Below are positions 18,705 to 29,654 of a stretch of DNA of 64,000 bases, piece after piece; within the stretch, counting starts at the first letter, position 1, and every line of letters starts with the position of its first letter. The position numbers and the translations under genes are program-made. Under the pieces are notes generated by a model. The model saw nothing but the letters and a program-made list of their open reading frames with translations, did no database searches and was not told the origin of the DNA. Source of the DNA: Aphrocallistes beatrix (Eukaryota; Porifera; Hexactinellida; Sceptrulophora; Aphrocallistidae). The stretch spans positions 6,014,523-6,078,522 of the forward strand of contig OY725489.1 of NCBI GenBank assembly GCA_963281255.1. The letters are read 5' to 3'.

Positions 18705-20457
18705 AATTGGACTTTCGCTATCCATAATCTCTTCGTTTTCTTCGACTAGTCGAGTGTCTGGTATATTTCTGATGTTTTGTTCTCTTCATATATTGTGTTT
18801 GTATTTGCATGTAGTCACAATTCCGTTCTCGCTTTGCTTTGGATGGAAATATGATGGATCCGTAGTAAATGATAACGGAATCTATAAACGATTCTTATTT
18901 AAAACTACTTGACATTATGTCTATCCATATTAATAAATACAAGCGCGCTTCGTTTGCTTGTGCTGCGCGGCTTGCGGACACTGTGTGTGCGTAGAGTCGC
19001 CCTGCGGGCGCCTGAAGTTACTCAATCTGAACCTTTTTAGAATTTATCCCTTATATATATATTGTAAACAAAGGTCAACGAAAAATTTATCATATAGATC
19101 TGAAAATATGATATTCGAAATCTACACCCCTACAAACCCCATGTCAACCGTTGGAAGCTAATCTCTAGTATTATTTTCTAAATTCATCAAATGGTGTGAA
19201 AATATGTCTATAAAGGTGTGAAAATATGCAAATAATCTTTTTTATTGCCATACATTATAATACATTTAAGATATCAAACATAAGTTGTGGCTTTGAAGTA
19301 TAAATAACAATGACGATCTATTGTAGTGTCGTACAATGGTTTCTATTGTGATAGTGTAGTCTGTTATTCTGTATAGAAAAGGTGTGAAAATTGTTTTTCA
19401 TTTTTTTTGCAGATATGTGAAAATTTCGCTTAGATCTTAGAACTTAATCGTAGTCATATCATTTGACACCTACATGCCAATTTTAACACCTCTATGACTT
19501 CCCAATTCTTCAATCAATTCGGACAAACACATAAAAACAATCCTAGCATTTTAATATATAAGATAATTCGACAGCATCAGTTCAACTAGCATACCCATTT
19601 TATTGAATATATGATTTGCATATGATTCCAGATCCATCATTAAATGGACAACAGAGGACAACAGAGATAAGAGAAATCCGGTTTCTTCTTAGATTGGGAA
19701 ATGATTCCTTCCATATCTTCTGAGCACAATTTCGGATGCATCGTCTGAATATGTCGCATCAGTTTAGAAAATTATTTCTCAAAAACTGGAGAAGTTTTCT
19801 TTGCGTATGCAGCCATGATAGTTTAACTTCTAGATTGATTTGGAAATTGCTTTGTCTACTTTAAATAGATATTTCAACTTGTGTTTTGAATCACAGCTAA
19901 GCTGAACAATAGCACTAGGATTCATCCCATACTGTCAATTCAAAACACAAGTTGAAATATCTATTTAAAGTAGACAAAGCTATTCCAAATCAATCTAGAA
20001 ATTAAACTATCATTGCTGCATACGCAAAGAAAACTTACCAATTTGTGAGAAATAATTTTCTAAACTGAAGCGACACATTCAGACAATGCATCCCAATTTG
20101 AGCTCAGAAGAGATGGAAGGAATCATTTCCCAATCAAAGAAGAAACCTGATGTCGCTTATCTACTATGTGTTGTCAATTTAATGATGGATCTGGAATCAT
20201 ATGGAAAGCATATATTCAAGAAAATGAGCATGTTATTTGAAGTGATGCTGTCGATTTATATTTATTAATATGAATAGACATAATGTTAAGTAGACAGACC
20301 CATCATATTTCAATCCAAAGCATAGCTGGAAATGAATTGTAGCTACAGGCAAATGCAAACACAATATATGAAGAGAACAAAAAAGCAGAAATAATTCTAG
20401 ACACTCGACTAATCGAAGCGAAAATTGCCAGATTATGGATAGCGAAAAGCCAATTGA
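18705..20457. repeat. long imperfect palindrome, left arm interrupted
   Basis: The left arm is 18705-18939 plus 19564-19891 and the right arm is 19938-20457, around a 46-bp loop. Inner arm ends read CAACTTGTGTTTTGAAT and, inverted, the same. Outer ends include TTTCGCTATCCATAATCT on both sides. Arms are about 520-560 bp and diverged by scattered substitutions. The Helitron at 18940-19563 occurs only in the left arm. A short open frame in the right arm (20086-20268) has no known motif. Confidence 0.82.
18940..19563 (-). mobile_element. Helitron family F2, complete copy (F2-a)
   Basis: In element orientation it starts TCTTATATATTAAAATGCTA at 19563 (preceded by A), runs through AATTGATTGAAGAATTGGGA, and ends in the GC hairpin and GCGCGCTTG at 18940 (followed by T). 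The 624-bp body is unlike F1 (it carries AGGTGTGAAAAT-type repeats), but both ends share sequence with F1. The right arm of the surrounding palindrome shows the empty site. Confidence 0.83.
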
Positions 20458-20593
20458 TTTCGAAACATGTTCCGAGGAGCAGAGTCAGGGAGAAGAATTA
20501 AATTTTAGAATCAAATATATAATTCCCAGAGCTGAAAATGTAGAAGAATTCAAAAAATGATTAAAATTAGAAAAAATTTAAAATATCAAACCA

Positions 20594-22404
20594 GCGGCCG
20601 TATTCACTAAGAACTTAAGACCGATCTTAAGATCGATCTTAGTGCTTAAGTCTTAAGTTCGATCTTAAGTCGTATTCACTAAGATTGGTATTCACTAAGA
20701 TTTAAGTTCGATCTTAAGACCGAACTTAAGACCGAACTTTAAGCAACCTAGGGAGGTGTCTTAAGTATTGGAATTGATTCGATTTTCACTAATTACTCCA
20801 TAAATGTTGTTCAAACTTACTTCTATCGAACATTTAATCTACCTTGATTGATATTAGACTTCAAATAAAATTTAAATATTTTAAAAACATTTCTCCTTAT
20901 TGTGTGTAACATCGCAACATGTACATGCTATATTCGTGGCAAATTCTTTTTGGATTTGTATGAATAAACAAACATACATTCTTTGATCATATAATCATAC
21001 ACTCATTCTAATATGCACAATTATAGAGACAGGCTTTATATATTGATTCACATGACTGATAATAATCACTTTGATCCTATTTTCCTATTCACAATGATTT
21101 TTTCAGCAGTCTCTGACGTTTCAATCTATAATAGTCCCTCTGCTCTTCATCAACCTGCTGTAATGGAAGTAAGTCTGCAGCCTTCAAGAGTTCGACCGAA
21201 TCATCTTGCTCATCAACAGTTCGCCTTCTCTTCCGACTTTTCTTTGATGGCTTACGAGTATATATTGTCGGGATTTCAACTTCTGGAGACTCTAAAATTG
21301 GAGTATCTTCAAATTCAACAGGACCTGCAGCTGATACTGTTGATGCTATTGGAATTTCATTGTTCTCAGCTGGTGCTTTGAAAAAGATCAGCAGCACCTG
21401 TAATTCCGCTAAAAGCAAGGGTGTTTTGAAATATCTCTGTTACCCGATCTGCAGGGTCAGAAATACTTCTATCTGCTGATATAATTGCATGTCCTCGTCT
21501 TCTACCTGTCCAGCAGTGTTTGTACCCCACACCAGTCTTTCTGGCTTCCTGTTTTTGTCAGCAGAATTCCTGAGCCTCTCAAAATCTCACCTGCTGATTC
21601 AATTTCATTAATGAGACTGCACTCTTCTTCTCTGGTCCAATTTGCTTTGCGGGATTTGTCCATTTGGTCTGGTATTGTTAATGCAAGTACTCAGCAGCAA
21701 TTTATATACACGGGAGGACGCCGACTTACCATAACCACTAATGACACCAATTATTTTCGTAACACCAAATGACGCAGAAATTTTACCGTCGATAGAGTTC
21801 AATTTATTGTACTTCTCATATCCAGTGTTTATACTTTGTTTTAGAGAGGTTTTCATGTTACAATATATAAAGACACGTCGTTTATATGTTTTGTTTAATA
21901 TAATATAATGAATCCATGAGGTATGTATAACTTGTGCTCTTTGATAGCTCTTCCTTTGATATTGACTAGTGTCGAATAATTATAGATTACATGCATAAAA
22001 CATTGAATTTTCATAATAGAATTCAAAGTTAAAACAAAGATTTCACCACAGATATGTAAGAGACTCACTAGCAGGCATTCCAGGCGGTACAACTACATAG
22101 ATAGAAGCTATGTCTTACAGGAGTGGGTTAATCAATCTTCTTTGCTCCTAATATTGACATTAATTGCCCCAATTTTGAGCAAAAAGAAGAAATATAGTTT
22201 ATTTTCACTAGATCAATAATAAATGACCACTTACCATTACAAATATTATAGTTCAGTTTTGTATTTGATTAGTATAATGCTATATTCTAATCATATTAAC
22301 CCTAACGTTATTTCTAAGTTCGATCTTAAGATCGATCTTAACTAAGATCGATCTTAAGACTTAAGATCGATCTTAGTGCTTAAGATCTTAGTGAATACGG
22401 CTGC
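20594..22404 (-). mobile_element. PIF/Harbinger-like element, copy 2
   Basis: A 1.81-kb element with the same ends as copy 1 (GCGGCCGTATTCACTAAG; inverted, GCAGCCGTATTCACTAAG) and the same interior order. The CTTAAGATCGATCTTAAG palindromes are extended at both ends. It is better preserved than copy 1 and keeps a longer coding remnant. No DDE nuclease is present. Confidence 0.57.
21089..21663 (-). pseudogene. Myb/SANT-like protein remnant, Harbinger-associated
   Basis: An upstream frame starts at ATG 21663 (MDKSRKANWTREEECSLINE), which opens like a Myb/SANT-like DNA-binding domain, then loses frame after about 50 residues. A second frame, 21418-21089, carries a long acidic linker (VEFEDTPILESPEVEIPT), a strongly basic stretch (KPSKKSRKRRRTV), and a C-terminal helix rich in Leu, Arg and Lys (DYYRLKRQRLLKK). 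That layout (Myb domain, acidic linker, basic nuclear-targeting patch, C-terminal helix) fits the accessory protein of Harbinger elements. An intron between the two parts is possible; a frameshift is the simpler reading. Confidence 0.45.
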
Positions 22405-22866
22405 AGGTGTCGTATGTGAAAAATCTCTTGTGCGTATTAAAACACTTGGATGAAAACGAACAAATAGGAGAATTCTTAAGGAAAATCAAATATGTACAAA
22501 GCCAAATAACATACGAAAGGAAAAGAAGGTATTGGAATATTATAGTGAATTTTGCAAAATTACTAGAGGTCTATTACTTTGGGAGGACATTTGAGCACAG
22601 GAACTTCAATGGAATAAGAGAAGCTAATACACCAATTATATATAATAGGAAAATATAATGGATTGAATAACAAGATGCAAATTTACAGAGAAAGACTACA
22701 CACTAATACATTGAAATGGTTATAAAATGCATAGCACAATTATATAGTTATAAAGAATTCTAAACATTTCTGTTAGAACAAACATCTTTAGTAATATTTC
22801 TACAATTAATGAGAGGTACAATATAATTAACAGATTAAAATCATTTATATATTTACGCAAAATCCG
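22405..22866. other. unassigned open frame
   Basis: An 83-codon plus-strand frame (22407-22658) rich in Lys, Arg, Glu and Asn starts right at the Harbinger end. It might continue a frame interrupted by that element, since the bases before 20594 also read as a charged peptide. I do not recognise it. Confidence 0.3.
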
Positions 22867-22870
22867 ACCA

Positions 22871-23072
22871 TCCTGCCAGGTCTTACAACCCCACTAAGTA
22901 CAGCAATCCTGCTAAGTCTTGCAATTCAGCTAATTTCTATAATCCCGCTAGGTTCTACAATCTCGCTAAGTCTTACAATCCCGCTAAGTCTTGCAATCCC
23001 ACTAAGTCTTCAATCCCGCTGCGTCCAACAATCACGCTAAGTCTTACATTCCCGCAAAGTCTTACAATTTAG
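22871..23072. repeat. 18-bp minisatellite, copy 2
   Basis: About eleven units related to CTAAGTCTTACAATCCCG, the same family as 8284-8492, 14 kb away and in the same orientation. Confidence 0.85.
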
Positions 23073-23119
23073 GAATTAATCAAGGTAAAAATCAAAATTA
23101 CAATATACCATAATAATAA

Positions 23120-23480
23120 TCAGGACAGTGGGGTCATCTGTGACCCCAGATAAAATGGGGTCAGTGGTGACCCCACTCAGTCTAGTTCGTAGAAGTTGGG
23201 GTCTCTGGTGAACTCACTTCGTCAATTTATTTATGGTCCAATTAAGGTTCAATAGTGACCCCACTCAGACAGACTACGTGATCCTTAGGACATCGTCCTG
23301 GATAGGGTTTAATTAAGTTTTTCAGTCGACTGTCCATTTCTCCAATTGACTGTCTGTTTCTCCTAAAGAATGTCCATTTCTTCATTCGATCATCTGTTTC
23401 CCCAATCGATTGTAGATTTCTACAATCGACTGTATATTTACAAAACCGAGTGTCTATTTCCCTAAGTGACCATCAATTTC
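23120..23480. repeat. two adjacent degenerate minisatellites
   Basis: First part (about 23126-23270): repeats around GGGGTCACTGGTGACCCCAC. Second part (about 23320-23480): about seven units of roughly 22 bp near TCGACTGTCTATTTCTCCAA. A third purine-rich degenerate repeat (GAACAGCAGATTGG type) continues to about 23620. Confidence 0.65.
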
Positions 23481-23626
23481 TCTAATTGATTGTCGAAGAA
23501 ATAAACAGTGGAATGGTGAATTTGAAAATAGGACAGCTAAATATGGAATGGAACAGCAGATTGGTGAATCGGACAGCATAAAGGGGAATTGAGCAGGAGA
23601 ATGGGTAATGAAACAGCAGATTGTAT

Positions 23627-24126
23627 ATAGTATATGTAACGAATTGATTGAAGAAACTACCAGGCACAGAAAGATGATTTTGGCATGTGGGAGTCTTTTG
23701 GCTATGGTTCCACTATGTTCTGAGCTCAGACGAAAATGTCGACTCATCATGGAATTATGACGTCATTGTCACCTTTTTATAATTAGAAATTTCAGTTTTT
23801 CAACTGAAACTCAACCAATTTTGGTGATAGAAGACTGAAATTTTAATAGAATGTGCATATTAAGATACCTCACATATGCATGCAACTATCATCAAAGAAT
23901 GATGGCTCATCACTCTGTTATGACGTCATCATTATGCATTAAAAGATTACAAATTGACAAAAATGGTGATTTTTCGAGTGATATCGACTTTAACAGTAAG
24001 TCAGAAACATTCAGAGATGTTATCTCCCTTATAATTAATCAATTCGATCCCAGGAAACCGAAGAGAGCCTCCGGCGGACACAAAGTGTCAGCCAGCCGCG
24101 AAGCTCAAGCAAGCGAAGCGAGCTTA
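23627..24126 (+). mobile_element. Helitron family F1 copy (F1-f)
   Basis: Starts at a short TA run and GTAACGAATTGATTGAAGAA and continues through the F1 body with TGACGTCA sites. It ends in GGCGGACAC-AAA-GTGTCAGCC and GAAGCGAGCTT. The extreme 5' end (TCCTTACT) is missing here. Confidence 0.8.
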
Positions 24127-24132
24127 TAAATA

Positions 24133-24608
24133 CACTAACTGGACAAAAGTATTTGTACACTATATTATTCCCCATACAAATAGTACTAAATTGGATCTTT
24201 TCATTAAGGGAAAAGAATTCAAACTCTAAGAGCTATTAAGAGTCTGATTTAAGATTCGAAATCTTCACATTCGAATTAGTAATAGTTGAAGATTTCTAAT
24301 AAATTGCTGAACCCAATGAGTAAAGCTATCAACCTGTGGTACAAGTGGTAGTACATCACCATCATGTATATTGATAAAAATGGACATATGTGGCACAAGG
24401 TGGCAGTGATTGATAATTTGGAAACATTAGGAATTAATAATTGATTAGTAATTTCCCACAATAACAAATTTGAATGCGAAGATTATGAATTTGAAACCCG
24501 ATTAGTTGTATCGCTTACCGTTTCGGAGTTTTAATCTTCATGAATAGACCCATTTAGTATTAAATGCACGTGAGATAATGAAGTGTGCAAATTATTTTGT
24601 CCGGGTAA
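24133..24608. mobile_element. Tc1/mariner-type MITE, copy 2
   Basis: Starts CACTAACTGGACAAAAGTAT and ends near GCAAATTATTTTGTCCGGGT. It is colinear with 13980-14447 throughout. The 5' terminus of another F1 Helitron in reverse orientation (GAGTTTTAATAGTAAGGA) lies just beyond it at 24628-24645. Confidence 0.8.
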
Positions 24609-25060
24609 GGAATATATAAACATTACCTGAGTTTTAATAGTAAGGATAATAACATACCTGTCTTGCATGACCTATTTATCTCACACTTCGTTGTCTTCGT
24701 CTACGAATGAGCAAACGGAGTGAGGCTTTTCTTTTTTTTGTCTGCATGACTTTTGAAGAGAATTTCGTAGAAGATTTCCTCGGGATGACAGAGCTGTATG
24801 TGCCGTTTTAGCTTTGCAAAATCGTTTTTGCAATTTTCTTTGCCATTTTTTAAAAAAAAATTCTTTAACTGAAAAGTATTTGTATTGATAATGAATACCT
24901 TAGCTGTTATAATAATAACAACTCTCAAACTAAATACAGTAAAACGCATGCTTTTCTATACCATACAAATGACATTCACTATAAAACAACTACCGACGTA
25001 TCCGTTAGTCTTAAAAGTCTGTTTTAGACAAATATTTCATCATATCTTATCTGGAAATAT

Positions 25061-26258
25061 TTGAAACATCGTTTAGTGGCCTTCTGTTTTGTAAACTTAT
25101 GCTCAGTAGCATTGACAATGGCGACTAAAACGAGGAAAAATATGTCTGTTTCTGAGAAACTTATCGTACTGAAAATGTGTGAAAGCCAAAGTCAAAGAGC
25201 TGTGGCAGAAAGGTTTGGAATATCAGTGCGCGGTAAATACTATCCTTAAGAGGAAGAGAGAAATTATTTCTCAAGCTGAAGATAGCTGCCATCCATCAGC
25301 CAAGCGTGTCCGTGTTTGCACCTATGATGACTTAAATAATCAATGATGGCAGGGTTTGTGGCTGCTAGAGCTAAGAATATTATAATTTCAGGTCCAATTA
25401 TTCAATGATCGCTGAACAACTAAGCTACAGTGATTTCAAAGCTTCAAACTGCTGGCTTGATAAATTTCGCACGAGCCACAACATCAGCTTCAAAATTCTG
25501 AGTGGTCAAAGTGCTAGTGTTGACTCTGCAACAGTGCAAACTTGGAAACAAAGACTTGAGTCCCTTACAGCTGAATTCAGTGTAGATGACATCTTCAGCT
25601 GCGATGAAACAGGCCTTTTATAAGGCCATTCCCAATAAATCTCTTGTCCAGAAGGGAAACTCATGTCATGGCTGCAAAGTTCCAAAGGACAGAGCGACTG
25701 TTTTGCTATGTTCAAACATGTCAGGGACAGAAATTGAAACCTTTGGTGATTGGCAAAATTGCCAAGCCCAGATTTTTTAACCACATATACCATTCCCAGC
25801 TCCCTGTAACATGGAGATTCCATTAAAAGGCATGGATAAACGCTTATTTATTTGAGGAATGGCTGAAAGACATCAACTTATCAATGAAACGAAAGCAACG
25901 TAAAATTATCTTGTTCGTGGATAACGCACCAAGTCATCTACACATAGAGCTGAGCAATTTGACTGTAAAGTTCTTTCGACCAAACTGCACATCTGAAATA
26001 CAGCAAATGGACAAATGGAGAAGTATCATCAAAGCTGTAAAAAGTGGCTATCGGAAACGTTTACTTCAGAAAATTCTCGTTTGTATCAATTCCTGCAAAA
26101 GTCCTGATGAACTGATTAAATCAGTCTCTGCCCTAGATGCCTTGCAATGGGTGAGCAAGGCTTGGGATGATGTAAAACCAGAGACTGTGCAAAATTGTTT
26201 TGTTCGGTGTGGATTCCAGTTCTTGGATGGATTTAGAGGTGAGGTGAGATTGCGTTAA
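25061..26258 (+). pseudogene. pogo/Tigger-like transposase, frameshifted
   Basis: Fragments in several frames, in transposase order. Residues from 25118 give MATKTRKNMSVSEKLIVLKM and RAVAERFGIS, a pogo/CENP-B type N-terminal HTH. From 25405, MIAEQLSYSDFKASNCWLDK and FRTSHNISFKIL form the second CENP-B HTH. VDDIFSCDETGLL holds the first catalytic Asp. After a frameshift, KFQRTERLFCYVQTC and IGKIAKPRFF follow. From 25884, KIILFVDNAPSHLH holds the second Asp, then FFRPNCTSEIQQMD and a C-terminal helical part ending at 26258. The third acidic residue is expected at QQMD, as in DD-D/E of this group. At least three frame breaks make it inactive. It resembles the TIGD proteins of vertebrates. Confidence 0.82.
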
Positions 26259-26602
26259 AAGTTTCCTTACAGGTAGCATATGGATATAACTTTTTTGATG
26301 TATTAAATTGTAATTCGGGCGGGAATTCTGGGACGTTCTAGTAAATCCTACTTCAATTGTACATGTATTAAGTAATTGATCTCGTTGTAATTTACAAGTA
26401 TTTCGTTATTTAGTTGCACTATAAGTTGAATAATGATCTGAATATTTATTAACCAAATCACATCTGCGTAACATTATCAAAATATTAGGGATACAGACAA
26501 ATGGCTACATGGACAAAATGGGACATGATGTGGGTACATAGGTAAATCACTTCAAGAATATTATCAATTCATTGCATTTATTGCAAGAAAACTTAGTAAT
26601 TA
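26259..26602. other. no recognisable gene
   Basis: AT-rich spacer, probably the 3' untranslated part of the pogo-like element. No terminal inverted repeat was identified. Confidence 0.35.
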
Positions 26603-27006
26603 CAAGCGCGAGTCGCTTATTTGCGCTGCGCTGCTGGCGAACACTTTGTGTCCGCCAGAGGTGCCCTTTGCGGGCCTGGAGTTACATTGATTAATCAAAA
26701 TGGGATAACATCTTGACGTCATAACAGACTGATGAGTCATCTTTTTTGATAATAGGTGTATCATATGTAAGGTACATTAATATACACATTCTAGTAATAA
26801 AATTTCAGCCTTCTATCACTTTAAATATCTTAGTTATGGTCAAAAAACTGAAATTTCGAATTATAAAAAAAGTGAGAATGACGTCATAATTCCATGATGA
26901 GTCAACATTTTCGTCTGAGCTCAGAATTTAGTCGAGCCATAGCCAAAATATTCTCATGCCAAAAATCCGCTTTCTGCGCCTAGCAGTTTCTTCAATCAAT
27001 TCTTTT
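26603..27006 (-). mobile_element. Helitron family F1 copy (F1-g)
   Basis: The 3' end is at 26603 (CAAGCGCGAGTCGCTTATTT on the plus strand, host base T outside in element orientation). The body is shortened in the middle, with one TGACGTCA at 26714-26721 and another at 26880-26887. The 5' subterminal TTCTTCAATCAATTC is at the right, next to an F2 fragment. Confidence 0.78.
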
Positions 27007-27007
27007 T

Positions 27008-27510
27008 GTTTGTATGTTGTTTGTCCGAATTGATTTAAGAATTCGCTAGTCGTAGAGATATGAAAATAGGCATGTAGGTGTAAATGATATGACTACGATT
27101 AAGTTCTAGGATCTAAGCGAAATTTTAACAACTCTGCAAAAAAAATGGAAAAAAAATTTTACACCTTTCTATACAAAATAAAAGACAATATCACAATAGA
27201 AATTATCGTACTACACTACAATAGATCGTCATTCTTAATAGTACTTCAAAGCCACAGCTTATGTTTGATATCTTAAATGTATTATAGTGTATAGCAATAA
27301 AAAAGATTATGTGCATATTTTCACACCTTTATATACATATGCATTTTCACACCTTTTTATACATATTTTCACACTATTTGACGAATTTCGAAAAATCTGC
27401 TAGAGACTAGCTTCCAATTGTTGATATGTGGTTTTCAGGGGTGTAGATTTCGAATATCATATTTTCGAGTAAATTTGATAATTAATGTTTACTTTTGTTA
27501 ACAATAGACT
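27008..27510 (+). mobile_element. Helitron family F2 fragment (F2-c)
   Basis: Colinear with the 5' two thirds of F2: GTCCGAATTGATTTAAGAAT, ATGAAAATAGGCATGTAGGT, GAATATCATATTTTC. Both extreme ends are missing. It abuts F1-g with 5' ends facing each other. Confidence 0.75.
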
Positions 27511-27925
27511 GCTAACAAAACAAGGTGTGGGATGTAAAGCATTCTGCCAACAGATTTTCTTGATAAAATCGAAACAAGTATATTGGAGGAAGAATTGAAA
27601 CTTAAAGTGCACGATTATAAGCTTGCAAAGGTTTGAATAACATGCGAAAAAAAGTGATTGGATGCAGTATTCGCACCCTAGTCCACTTCGTATCGGTGAT
27701 AGCGTTGTGTTTGTATTCCAGTTTGATCGAAGCAAAGATAATCCACCAAATATTATTGGGCCTGTTTTGGAATTTGATCAGAAAGGTTATCAAATAGGAA
27801 CTAGACTAGCAAAAATATGAGGGCGACATGCACGAAATCAAAAAATATGCGGGGGGATGGAATAAGCGGGGGTTTAAAAAAAAGCAAGTCATAAAAAAAT
27901 CATTAGAACATGAGAAAATGCAATT
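27511..27925. other. no recognisable gene
   Basis: AT-rich spacer with short chance ORFs only. Confidence 0.35.
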
Positions 27926-29103
27926 TCAAGTACTTTTATCTACAATTGCAATACGTTGCTTTTTGCTCTTCCTTGCATAATAATAAGTGGTTCGGAATTT
28001 TTTCAAGAATGACAAGAATAACTCAGAAGTCTCACACCTTTCCATTAGCTTACTGAAATCATCCAAAAAAGCTGAATCTTTTTCGACTGATATATCTGAT
28101 GAAATCTGTACAAGTGAGACCATCTCATGAACGACATGATTTTGTGTGGCGTCTGTGTCGATTGGTGTTTCCTGTATCTCCAAATTGTTTGCAGCTTGAT
28201 TTTCATAATCTGATGAATCAGCATCAGTATCTGTATCAGATCCATCATCAGGATCAACTCCAACAAACCTTCATTGTCAAAGAGTTCCATTCCTTCAATA
28301 TTTTTTCTGCGTATGCCCTTTAGAGGTATCAATGATCGCACAACTAATTTGAGTGTTTTTCGAGCATTGGTTTTCACAAGTTATTTGCGTAATTTTCTCA
28401 TTGATTCTCTAATTAGACTAAACAGCTTGTCTGATGCGGATTATCATCATCAACTGAAACAATTGTACCGCGAAGCAGAAATGGCACTGATGTTGCAACA
28501 ATTAAAAGACAATCCAAATAAAGTGCCGTCACGTTCACATAATGAAATGATGCGAATGCTTAATTCTACTTGGAATAAATTAGATATTAACAACGTGCAG
28601 GCATTCAAAAAAATATTCGTCACCAACTCGCTTGATGGATCTCAGGACTATCTCGTATCATTGATTTGAATATCCCCCTGTGATCCTTCCACCAATCACC
28701 ACAAGAATGTACCCCCTTTTCCAAAGGGCTTGTCGAATTTCGGTCATCAAATGAACAACGAAATAATCCAGAACATAGATGGCAAAGTTTTTCTCAGTGA
28801 ACTTCATGTGACGGTTAGGAAGATGGTTGATGGTTTCAAGCATTTGCTCCAATCTATATGAACCAGAAGGAGACCATTGGTAGTGAACATTTTCAGGTGC
28901 CTCTAGTTGGGTACGAGTTCCTTTTCCTTTGAAAACATACTCTGGAGGAAACTGAATTTTAGGATCACTCGAAACTTGGGTGAAGCAGGTGACCCTTTCC
29001 CTGGAGAGCATCTGGTTTTCTTTACAAAGGTGTCTCTGCCTTTAATGGTCATTGTTTCTCTCGCCTGAACCCTCATTGCGATGAAGTGGCATTTGATCAC
29101 CAT
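27926..29103. pseudogene. DDE_1/Tigger-related transposase, internally inverted
   Basis: Pieces lie on both strands. Minus strand 29103-28658: IQFPPEYVFKGKGTRTQL, QWSPSGSYRLEQMLETI, NLP/HLPNRHMKFTEKNF, then AIYVLDYFVVHLM...LVVIGGRITGGY. This is the nuclease core of a CENP-B/Tigger-like DDE domain, with the second Asp in the YVLD block. Plus strand 28274-28669: LNSLSDADYHHQLKQLYREA, PSRSHNEMMRMLNSTWNKL and TNSLDGSQDYLVS, a block that by my memory of related invertebrate proteins belongs downstream of the core in the same direction. Minus strand 28377-27926 holds an acidic region of unknown role. The junction at about 28660-28670 therefore marks an inversion. The gene is dead. Confidence 0.6.
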
Positions 29104-29380
29104 TTATTATTGGTGGATCGATACCATAGTTGCTAATGAAGTACCATCTCAATTTCTAGCTGCTAATTAAATAGTCCTCTAATGGAAAATGTTTTATTTG
29201 GTTTGCACAGATATCATGTTGTCAATATTTGATCCAAGATGTTGTAAACTATAATATTTCACTAGATACAGCTGGATTATTTCTCAACCAATCTTCATAC
29301 AGTTCTTGAGCTTTCAATTTGAACCTTTTCCTTGACAGCCTCCCCTTTAAGCTTCCCCTTACATCAATGAACCATTGGAA
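29104..29380. other. no recognisable gene
   Basis: Short spacer before a Helitron 3' end. Confidence 0.35.
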
Positions 29381-29646
29381 CAAGCGAGCTTCGCGTGTTT
29401 GCACTGCGCGGCTGGCGCCCTTTGGGCGCCTGGGGTCACCATTGATTAATTATAAGGGAAATAACATCTCTAAATACGTCCGTCCTACTGTTCTAATCGA
29501 TATCGCACGAAAAATCACTAAATTTATCAATTTTTAAAGTTTTGATGCATAATGATTAGGCCATAACAAAGTGATATGTCATCATTTTTGATGATAGTTG
29601 CATCATATGTGAGGTATGTTAGTATACAGATTCTATTAAAATTTCA
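29381..29646 (-). mobile_element. Helitron family F1, 3' half copy (F1-h)
   Basis: Starts CAAGCGAGCTTCGCGTGTTT on the plus strand, with a shortened hairpin region (GGCGCCCTTTGGGCGCC). The F1 body follows to ATTCTATTAAAATTTCA, where a TA tract and the intact Tc1 element begin. Confidence 0.75.
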
Positions 29647-29654
29647 TATATATA

